A DNA stretch of 64,000 nt from Podocnemis expansa (lineage: Eukaryota > Chordata > Testudines > Podocnemididae). Positions 55,809 through 64,000 of the stretch are shown one piece after another. The stretch spans positions 12,873,403 through 12,937,402 of the forward strand of contig ML681981.1 in the NCBI GenBank assembly GCA_007922195.1, given 5' to 3'. Each line of letters opens with the position of its first letter. Positions within the stretch are counted from its first letter, which is position 1. A model generated the notes under the pieces. That model saw only the letters and a program-made list of their open reading frames with translations. It was not told the DNA's origin and ran no database searches. A program made the position numbers and the translations under genes.

Positions 55809-56295
55809 CAACAGAGTATTATTTCACAGACCCTGAAGAATAAATAGCATAGTGGAAGCTCAGAAGCTGATCTATCTCACCATATTATCCACTTTGTTTT
55901 TCTAATAGCCAGTAGATACTTTTTGTGGTAGTCTTTTTGATTAAAGATGTCTTCGCATCATGATGTCAGAAGAGACTCTGGCTGAATATTATGTCTCCAA
56001 AATTTTCTACGCGAGCCCAACATATACACCAATCATGTTAGATGGAATTAGACTTCATCCGGGTAAAGTGACATTATACAGTGAGAGATTTACTGTTCTA
56101 ACTCAGTTGTTGCTGTAGCTAAAAGACACATGGAGCATTTGTAAGACAGAAACTTTGGTTAAGACCTTTTAGATGCCAGTGTCAAAATCTGAAAAAATCC
56201 AAACATGATCCAAAGTACAAGAACAGCTCCCAAAATCTGCACCTTTGGATTTTCTATATGCTGTTCAGAAAGTATAGTAGGGTATTGATTTCAAG

Positions 56296-56670
56296 CAGTG
56301 TTTTTCAACCTTTTTGTACTGGCAACACCCTTTGTATTTTAAAAAAAATAATTGTGATTCCACCTCTCCCCTGTATGTCAAGTATCATTAAGTATGCATA
56401 ATACCCAGGGCCAAAATCTGAAGGTGGCAAGCAAGACAACTGGCTGGACCCCCATAAAACTAAGTTATATGCTTGAGCCCCAGGTGGCAGGTCTCAGACT
56501 CCAGGCTTCAGCTCAGGATGGTGGGGCTTGGGTTGAAGCATGTATCTTAGCTCTGCAGGGCACGGGGCCCCAGGCTGTTTCCCTGTTTGCTACTCCCTAA
56601 TGCTGACCCTGCACTTGTGACCCCCTAAACCCATCCTGTGAGATTTGGGACCTTAGGTTGAGAAACACTG
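56296..56670. mobile_element. hAT-like MITE (CAGTGTTTTTCAACC ends)
   Basis: CAGTGTTTTTCAACC and GGTTGAGAAACACTG are inverted repeats. Flanks ATTTCAAG and GTTTAAAC agree at 5/8. Confidence 0.75.
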
Positions 56671-56964
56671 GTTTAAACTATTCCTTTTAGGAGGTAAAAA
56701 TATTTGAGTTGAAATCAATGCTTTCAGCAAAGCAACAGTCTTAAGAGCTGAGACTGGATTTCCTGAGAGAATTATTTTTTTATGGGCCAGAATATATCCT
56801 CCCTGAGGCACAACTGATAAGTCTTTGGCATGGAATGGGGACTCAACAGGACCTGGTGCACCATTCCATGTGTGCAGAATCTGTGCTGAGGGAGGAAAGA
56901 TGACTGCAGTGTACTTCTGTTAATTTCCTAAATTACCACAAGTGGATTAAGTGAATCAGTAAAG

Positions 56965-57135
56965 CAGGGGTCTCAAACATGCAGCCCCCTAAAACTATTT
57001 CCTGTGGCCTTCAATGACAACTATTGTTACTGATATTTGCAATATCATTGTATAAAAAGGTTTCAGTGGTGCGGCCCTCGGACTAACGTGCTAGTCTTCA
57101 TGTGGGCCTCATGGTATTCGAGTTTGAAACTGCTG
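56965..57135. mobile_element. hAT-like MITE (CAGGGGTCTCAAACATG ends)
   Basis: CAGGGGTCTCAAACATGCAG and the right end GAGTTTGAAACTGCTG are inverted repeats. Flanks CAGTAAAG and CAGTGATT agree at 5/8. The GCGGCCC word inside is typical of this vertebrate hAT family. Confidence 0.7.
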
Positions 57136-57579
57136 CAGTGATTTGATTTTAAACCCCTTGATCCACCAACAACTTCCAAGCAGCTTTTTAACCAGGAAGA
57201 TGATGTGGAAAACATAATTAAGCATGGTTTATATGACAATCCATTGTTTTAGCTATACCTATATATGCTAGCTCTTTACATTAAAATTTATTTTAGCCTG
57301 CATCAGTTTTCAGGAACATGATTTCTCATCTCATAAGCACAAAAACAGCTTTGGAAAGGGACTACTAGGAGTATGAATGGAATAGTTCTGTAATTCAACT
57401 GCATGGAAGAAATCATAAAGATGTTGGAAAACTGAGGATGTATCAGTCCAGCAAATGTACCCATCTAATCAATCTAATATTTCTAATGTGCCTATCACCA
57501 TGGTATCAGACATGGAGGTTTTGCAATGTTTGTAATGTTCTGTCTATTCAGGTATTTCTATGGCTCCAATTACCATAGT

Positions 57580-57790
57580 CTCTGAGAACCATATAAATAT
57601 TAATGAATTTATCCTCACAATACCTCTGTGAAAGTTTTATTATTTAAAATTTGCAAGGAACTGGAGTAGAGAGAGATGAATTCCACAGTTCAGCAAGGTA
57701 CTTAAGCACGTGCGTACAGTTTAAGCATGTGAGTAGTTCCGATGACTTTTCATGTGCTTAAAGCTAGGCACACACCTTAGTACTTTGCTG
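57580..57790 (+). repeat. MIR-like fragment and inverted GTGCTTAA repeat
   Basis: TTATCCTCACAATACCTCTG resembles a MIR core. It is followed by CAGCAAGGTACTTAAGCACG, which is mirrored by CATGTGCTTAAAGCTAGG and TTAGTACTTTGCTGAATC. Confidence 0.5.
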
Positions 57791-58775
57791 AATCAAGGAT
57801 TAGATGATTTACCCACATTTTCCCTTTTATGTTTACTACTTGTATTACTTTTCAGTACAATTAAATATCACATTATACTCTTCTCAGATTAATACAAATT
57901 AAGTGCTACTATGTTGTGAATGTAAAAGAAAATGGCAGCTACATTTTTCACTGGAATAATTTGATATAACTTTCTGTACTTACTGAAACTATTGAAAAAG
58001 CAAAAAAGCTCCACGAAAAGTCCATCTATGGAGAAGCTGCTATTGCTCATATTAGTACTCCCATCACATGATATTTTAAAGCAATTACTAGTCCTCTTAT
58101 GCTGAAATTTGAGACTTTAAAAACTTTAACACTTTTATTTATTTAATTTATATTTATTTATATTGTTACACTGTTACATTAATATACTTGTGTACAAATT
58201 GAACATAAACAGTGATGAAAAACAGTGCAAATATTATTTTCAAGCATTTTCAGTTCAAAAGATGAATTGGCTAAGGGGAAAGAATTAACTTTAATATTTA
58301 AATTTCACCTATTGCAATAAGAAAGGAAGATTATTATTAATACGCAGTGTTACTGGTGAAATCCTCATGGCTTGGATTTCACCCAATTTATGGTACATTT
58401 CAGTAGGGAGTATGATATAAAATATTTTGAATTGGTGTAATTGTTTTAATTTCAATCAAAACGTAGTTCAGATTAAACTAGACATAATGTGATTTTGACT
58501 TCATACTATTAGAAAGGCTGATGTGATCTGCCATGGCTCAAATATTTTTACTTTTTCTCCATTCTTTACTGTAATAGTCCTGCAGTTTGAAGAACAAAAA
58601 TTAGCTAGTAAAGCCATGTAGTGTTAAATGAATATTAAAAATATCTGGCTACAGTAGTGGTAAAAAATAATTTGTTTTCTGAAAATATACATCTTTTCTA
58701 GGCTTTGCTTCCTTTACTGGTTTTAAAAGTCTGGTATGACACTGTCTAATAAAAGACTAATTACACTTTAACAGA
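57791..58775. other. Intergenic, no recognised feature
   Basis: AT-rich DNA. Confidence 0.5.
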
Positions 58776-58918
58776 CAAGGAGTCCTGTGGCACTTTTAAA
58801 GACTGACACATTTATTTATCACATGAGCTTTTGCAATAAATAAATTTGTTAGTTTTTAAAAGTGCCACAGGACTCCTTGTTTTGCTGAACTAGGCAAACA
58901 CAGCTGCCCATCTGGAAC
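58776..58918. mobile_element. Foldback Penelope-like repeat, copy F4
   Basis: The left arm CAAGGAGTCCTGTGGCACTT and the right arm AAGTGCCACAGGACTCCTTG are exact complements at the ends, with the arms meeting near GAGCTTTTGC. The tail GCTGCCCATCTGGAAC follows. ATTACACTTT and ATTACACCTT on the two sides suggest a target duplication. Confidence 0.85.
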
Positions 58919-59060
58919 TTATTACACCTTGATTCCCATCTATGCTATGCCTAAGTATAGATGCCCACAGTATCATGATATCATTTATTTGTTCTCTGAG
59001 TGTGGCACAAAGAGATACGAAATATTTTTGGAAGTAAAGTAAGTGTGTATAATATACAAC

Positions 59061-59135
59061 AAAAAAAACCAACAAGGAGTCTTGTGGTACTTTGAGACTA
59101 ACAGATTTATTTTTTGCGTGAACTTTCGTGGGAGA
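59061..59135 (-). mobile_element. Foldback Penelope-like repeat, copy F5 (half arm)
   Basis: On minus it starts TCTCCCACGAAAGTTCACGC, i.e. within the hammerhead-like stem, and runs to CTCCTTGTTGG and a T run. A perfect 10-bp duplication AATATACAAC flanks it (59051-59060 and 59136-59145). This is a 5'-truncated copy. Confidence 0.85.
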
Positions 59136-59145
59136 AATATACAAC

Positions 59146-59887
59146 AGTAAATATCTGATGCTCAAGTGTAAAGATGCTTGTTGTTTAGAAAACAGTATGA
59201 ATTCCTTACACTGGAAGGAAATGAAGTAAATTAAAGCTTTTTATAACCCAACACTGGGACACTGTCACCACATACCTTAATTACGAGAAAAGTCCCAAAT
59301 AAAACCGCATGTCTACAGCCAACTTTTGCTTTTTTTTTCAAAATAATACACTTCAAATTAAATTCCAGAAAGACTGTATGACTGCTTGTCTCCTTGTTTG
59401 TCTGCCTACAAAGATCAGAAAGTCTTGCATGCAAAGATGCACAGCTGTGTTAATTTAAACTGCATTTTTCCACAGAGTACATGGAAACTGTACAGTGTTT
59501 CCCTCTCTTTCAGACTTTAGTTAAGTCTTTCTTCCCACAGATAATGGTTGGCAGCAGTGCAGAGGTTGTGTGCTGCACTTCTGAACAAAGTCCTGAATTG
59601 AGCCATTGTTTTCCACCGAGATAGCCTGCATTTTTCGCTGGACAGAGAGCAGGGTGTAAAAAAGGCACCTTGTGTGCAAGCGTTGGCAGGGCTTGGAAGT
59701 GAATTAAAATCTCCCCAAGGTCTGGGCAGTGCAGCGCGGTCGGTATTGAGCTCTGTGGAGCGCACAGTTAGCTCAGACATTCCAATGCAGTGAGGCAGCC
59801 GGAGGGACCCAGCTCGGCTCTGCAGCCGCTCGGGGGAAGCCAGCTCCGAGCGATCAGCCCCCTGCTCTCAGCCCCATTCACAGCGCA
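59146..59887. other. Upstream flank of the second CpG island
   Basis: Mixed composition rising in GC after about 59560. No exon was recognised before 59888. Confidence 0.45.
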
Positions 59888-59990
59888 ATGGCCTGGGACC
59901 CGCTTCTGCTCCACCGACAGCTGGGGAAGGCTCCGGCAGCCGGCGGGACTGAGCCTCTGGGCACTAGGCAGAATGAGGCGCCTGCCACTG
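59888..59990 (+). other. Candidate first coding exon of an unknown gene
   Basis: The ATG at 59888 has G at -3 and +4. An open frame of 34 codons (MAWDPLLLHRQLGKAPAAGG and onward) ends at a good donor CACTG|GTAAGC (59991). I do not recognise the peptide. Its position just upstream of a CpG island is suggestive, but a 103-nt open stretch in GC-rich DNA can arise by chance. Confidence 0.25.
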
Positions 59991-60229
59991 GTAAGCCAAA
60001 CCTTCCCCGGCTAACCGGGAAGGCTCAAGAGCTCAGCTGAAGGTGCACGTTAGCCGGCCTCCTCCCGTGGGACATTTGGGGAAAGGAACTCCCCCCTTTG
60101 CTTTGGTCTCGGCTCCTGTCATTTCTGCCCTTACGAGCCCTGCAAACCCAACAGCTGGCGCTCTGGGCGTGATTAGCTCACAGTTCAGCGTTACGGCAAA
60201 CTCTTTGCAGGGGCTGCCTTCGCACGCGG

Positions 60230-60900
60230 GGCTCTAATTGCTTTCGGCACCGCGCCCGCAGCTCTGCGACACATGCAAGCCGCGGGTGCCATGCGGAGTG
60301 GGGTTTCCACCCGTGTAAACGCTCGCTCGCTCCGGAGCGGGCGGCCACGTTAGAGGAAGGGCCATGCGCCTAGCCCCGCTCGCTGGGGGCGCTGTGCGGC
60401 CACGCGGGCGGCGCAAACAGCCTCTCCGCGCACGTGGGCGGCGGCCCCTGCCCCGCAGGGGGATGGGCGGGGCCGGGGCAGCCCCTGTGTGACGTGGGGG
60501 AGCCCCGCCGCGTGCCGCGGGCTCAGGTGTTCTCCCGCCTCGCGCGCGCGCCCCTGCGTGCACGTGGCCTTTTCCCGCCCGCCCGTGCGGTGTGGGGGAG
60601 GGGGCGGCCCGAGCTCTGCCCCCACGTGCGAGCCCTTCTCGCAGCCGCGCCTCCGCCCGCCCCGCGGGGCGGTGCCGGCCCCGCCTCCTCCGCCTCTTCC
60701 TCCCCCCAGCTCGCTGCGCTGCGCTGCGCTCCGCACGGGACGCCGCCCGCTGCCGCCTTCTGCTCCTGCCTGGCCGGTGAGGCGCGGGGGAACGGGGCGC
60801 GTGGGGGCTGGCAGCCTTGCCCGGGGGCCGCGTGCACCCTCGTGTCCGCCCCCCCGTGACGCTGCCCCCGGCGGTCCCCTCCCCTCTGCAGAGGGGTCGG
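60230..60900. promoter_or_regulatory. CpG island, likely promoter of the next gene
   Basis: Very high CpG density. GC box GGGCGGGGCC (60465-60474), three CACGTG E-boxes (60431-60436, 60561-60566, 60623-60628), a TGACGTGG site near 60489 and no TATA. A potential donor GGCCG|GTGAGG near 60776 would end a non-coding first exon on +. In mammals the gene after SLC35G1 is PLCE1, so this may be its promoter; that is inference from synteny only. Long frames in all phases here are composition artefacts. Confidence 0.6.
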
Positions 60901-60981
60901 GGAAATGCGCACAGTGACTCGGGGGTGGGTTGGAGCAGGCTGGCCGATAACAGCTGGCTGTTCAAAAAGAAACCCCCAAAG

Positions 60982-61085
60982 CAAGGGGTCCTCTGGTGCT
61001 TCAAGACTAACAGCTTTATTTTTCGCTTCAGCTTTCCTGGGAGACAATCCCACTTGGTCAGATGCTGTGAAGAGAGGGACTGTAC
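60982..61085. mobile_element. Foldback Penelope-like repeat, copy F6
   Basis: CAAGGGGTCCTCTGGTGCTT, then AAGACTAACAGCTTTATTTT, GCTTTCCTGGGAGA and CCCACTTGGTCAGATGC follow the family left arm in order. The hammerhead-like core on minus (CTGACCA, GTGGGA, GAAAGC) is decayed. Confidence 0.7.
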
Positions 61086-61577
61086 AGGATGGGAGGGAAG
61101 ACATCAGGTTATACAGCAGCGGCAAATGTTAAGGTTCAGACCCTGGGCAGGCTGAAGTCAAATTACCTGTTGGAGTGGGAAGAGAAGCCATAGTCTCGAT
61201 TTAAAGCTGCTTTCGCACAATCCAATTTGCTGGCTGTAAAGCCTTCCACCCCCTCCCCCCAGTTTTCACCTGTATGGTGAGTGCCCTTTGTAACAGCCCT
61301 TTCACACGCAATGGCTTTCAGCTCTCGGGCTAATCACGCAGGAGGTGGATCTGGTTGAATGTAGCATCTGAAGGACTACTACATTTCAGGCGACTGGGGT
61401 GAAGTAGCCCCCCTCCCCGCATTTCTGTGGTTTGCAATAATGAGCCCTTGTTCTCAGATGCTGTAAAAGTTCGACTTAGGCTGAAACCTGGCAATCAAAG
61501 CAGCGCTGAGCTTGCCTTTGATGCCTTTGTAGCTAACCCTTTTCAAAGGCTCGGAATTTGCAATCTTGACTAACTTT

Positions 61578-61715
61578 CAAAGGGGTGGCTCTAGTCCAGC
61601 CAAAAAAGCAAGGAGCCCTGTACAAAGCATCCAGCAAAGCAGGATTTTCTCCCACAAAAGCTCATGGGATAAATCTGTTAGTCTTTAAGTGCCACAGGAC
61701 ACCTTGCTTTTTGTG
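61578..61715 (-). mobile_element. Foldback Penelope-like repeat, copy F7
   Basis: It begins with the complement of the family tail (AAAGGGGTGGCTCTAGTC), then the left arm CAAGGAGCCCTG and the right arm TTAGTCTTTAAGTGCCACAG. A perfect 11-bp duplication TGACTAACTTT flanks it (61567-61577 and 61716-61726). Confidence 0.88.
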
Positions 61716-61726
61716 TGACTAACTTT

Positions 61727-62815
61727 GCATATCTTGGTAGATTCATAGATGTGTTTGCAGGATTGCGGCCACAGCGTGCAAGATTTGTGGCTACCTAGCT
61801 GTACTGTACACACGGGGGCATGCCACTAGGAGGGGAAGTGTAGCGAGGGGATCCAGGGGTATCAGCAGGCTGAGCTCTTGCGTTCTTGTGTAGAAGGAGA
61901 ATTGACAGAAATGATCCAAAAACTCAGGAAAGGATTGGCTGTTGTCCAAGGAGCAGTTGTATGTTTATTCTAGTTCTTATTTTACCATGTGGTTTGCCCA
62001 TGCTTAATTGTAGTGCACATGTGCGAGGGAGAGGCGTTAAAATATTTGATGTATGTATCAAGATTTTGACTGTAAACGTAGCTTTATATCAGAAGTGGGA
62101 ATGGGATTCTTCAGCATTATAAAAAAAATCTGTGTTTGAGAATTATTAGATAGCATAAAATTCAGGGATTGGTGATCATCGTAAATCAAAACCCTCATTT
62201 TAATCATCCTGTGAGAAACAGAACTAACTACACACAGCATGTATATATTTCTAATTAGTCTGATTGCCAAAATAAGCAGGACTTAGACAAACAGAGGAGA
62301 GAAAAAAAACAACCTATAAACAAAACCACAAACCACTTTGTTACAGGAAACAATATATTGGAGATGACCAGTGGAAAGTGTGGGGGGAGGGAGCGAGAAA
62401 CTGGGCTGCAGTAATCAGAAGAAACAGTGCCCAGTTTGCATACAAATTAGTGGGATTGCTAAATTCTTCTGTTCTTAATCATCTGAGTAAAAAACTTTTC
62501 ATATTTTGCCATGGTAAGAAGATTGACCCAATTCATTATCAGTTTCATGTTGAAACAGTTTTCTTTGTAGCTAGATTTTTACAACATGCCTGTTAGCATC
62601 AACTGTCTGGACTTTCAGGTGGTATATGTTGGACAATGTATTTTTGCTACATTAAACAAGGCTTAATGCTAAATATAGTTTAATCAATATCTTATTATTA
62701 TAATTCTCTCAATTCTGATGATAAATGATACATAAGACAAACTTTATCAGTAAAGTATGGATAAGAAAAACAATACATCACTAAATAACCAAGTATTTCT
62801 GAAAGATGTATTCAC
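61727..62815. other. Intergenic or intronic, no recognised feature
   Basis: AT-rich DNA, possibly the first intron of the gene whose promoter is the CpG island. No exon was seen. Confidence 0.45.
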
Positions 62816-62819
62816 TGAG

Positions 62820-63125
62820 CATCATGGAAAGGGTTTAGAAAAGGTTTACAAGAATCATTTGAGGTTTAGAAACTCAACTAGAAACACGGCATCATTTTTT
62901 AACTGTGCAGGTAGTAAACTGTGAAACAGCTTAGCAAGGGTTGTGGTGGAATCTTGTTAGTCATTTTAAAATCAATATTGGATACTTCTCTAAAATCTAT
63001 GCTCTAGTTCAACTATAGCTATAGGACCTGGAACAGGAATTAGGACATTGGACTTGCATGAATTGTGTTTATGCAGGAAGTCAGGCTAGATCACAGTGGT
63101 CTCTCCTGTCCTTAAAATAACTGCA
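62820..63125 (+). mobile_element. CR1 LINE 3' remnant (CR1-F)
   Basis: AGCTTAGCAAGGGTTGTGG, GAATCTTGTTAGTCATTTTA and GCAGGAAGTCAGGCTAGATC follow the order of the CR1 ORF2 C-terminus and 3' UTR on +. It is very diverged. Confidence 0.65.
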
Positions 63126-64000
63126 TTAAAACTCTAACTGTTCATGAGTAGCTTTTCCCTTACTCATTAAAATGAAATGTGTATTTCAAAAATCACTGAA
63201 AGATCTCCCAATAGAATGTGTTCCCTTGCTGGTTAAATTTTTTTTTATTTTAAATAACTTTTTATTAGGAACAAGTTGCTTTAGGCAGGAATTGTCTGTT
63301 TTGCTTTTGTTTTTGATGGTTCTTTTGTACAACTTCTAGCCCAATGAGGTACTGGTCTTGAACTGGGCTCCTAGGCACTAGGCTAATAGACCTGATTAAT
63401 AATTGCCTGCTATATTTTATATACTTTATTTCATTTTATAGTGCTAAATCATGCTACTCCAATATGAACAGAACTTATAACTAGTCTCCTTGCAATCATT
63501 TGATATCAGTTGTGTGTAATTAGATTCACAGTCTCTTTTTGTTTGTAAAAATTGCACCCCTAATTGTAGTTTTTTTATAAAAAGCTGTTAGCGTGCTGAT
63601 GTGGGAGCCACGTTTCAGTTGTCAATTTCTTCCCTCTGTTGTGCCTTCTTAATCTCATTTAAATTAGTTAATAGATGTATGTGCCTCAGGACATAAGTGA
63701 CTGAATACACACATGAGCAGTACAACTTACATTACATAGTGCTTTGTTTGTCTTGGCAGACCTGTGTGGAGATCTAACTTGTGGGTGGGGTTTCCAGAAT
63801 CACGCTTCTGCCAAACATGGATCATACTGTACACTTGATTTCTCAGCAAAACTTCTACTTACTTTAATGAGAATTATATGTTGGAGAAAAAGGTTATTGT
63901 GTTAGCACTACCTGTGTATCGATCTCTTTCTTTTTCCTTTAGCATCAGAATTCTGATATTTCTTGCAGTCAGTGGAGTTTCTTCAGATTTTGAATGCCAC
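63126..64000. other. Right edge, no recognised feature
   Basis: AT-rich DNA with no convincing exon or repeat boundary. Confidence 0.5.

Noticed and set aside
60234..61125. 256- and 200-codon minus-strand frames in the second CpG island
   Set aside because: Arg/Ala/Pro/Gly-rich composition artefacts. The 200-codon frame also runs into a foldback repeat.
1..64000. CRISPR arrays, bacterial operons, ribosome-binding sites or Rho-independent terminators
   Set aside because: The DNA is vertebrate nuclear. The regular repeats present are transposon parts, not spacer arrays.

Overview
The window reads as a turtle (or at least a sauropsid) nuclear genome. Evidence: a spliced vertebrate gene, six CR1 LINE copies with sauropsid-type 3' ends, two DIRS (tyrosine-recombinase) retrotransposons, a tRNA-headed SINE with a CR1-like tail, and many short non-autonomous DNA transposons. 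There is no bacterial gene organisation. Most long open frames are GC-rich repeat sequence or shadows.

One host gene is complete: SLC35G1 on the + strand. Its three coding exons are 1332-1377, 8302-8482 and 9066-9825, joined by GT-AG introns, and they give 328 residues. Only the last exon shows as a long ORF. The first encodes just 15 codons plus one base and sits in a CpG-rich island squeezed between two opposed copies of one TA-flanked MITE.

From 16.7 to 35.6 kb two DIRS elements lie in the same (-) orientation. DIRS-A (16696-23692) keeps inverted termini, an internal complementary region, gag, RNase H and recombinase remnants. It lacks its reverse transcriptase, and a CR1 (19054 to about 21440, with a 10-N gap) sits at that place. 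DIRS-B (about 25555-35558) is older. It is expanded to 10 kb by nested CR1s, a SINE and several MITEs, and its RT active-site motif reads YLDN.

From 35.9 to 64 kb the window is repeat-rich and intergenic. It holds PIF/Harbinger-like elements with 3-bp target duplications and palindromic subterminal arrays, hAT elements with 8-bp duplications, and an unclassified LINE remnant with a C-terminal C2H2 finger (about 40.96-41.8 kb). There is also a TATA-driven repeat-protein ORF (44.3-45.2 kb) and an old CR1 at 49.9-54.0 kb carrying three further generations of insertions. A second CpG island (60.23-60.90 kb) probably marks the promoter of the next gene. PLCE1 is the synteny-based guess; no coding exon of it was seen.

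The most interesting repeat is a foldback family with at least seven copies. Its arms contain a hammerhead-ribozyme-like core (CTGANGA, a GTGGGA/TCCCAC stem, then GAAA or a one-base variant). Three copies have perfect target duplications of 17, 10 and 11 bp. This points to Penelope-like retrotransposition rather than cut-and-paste.
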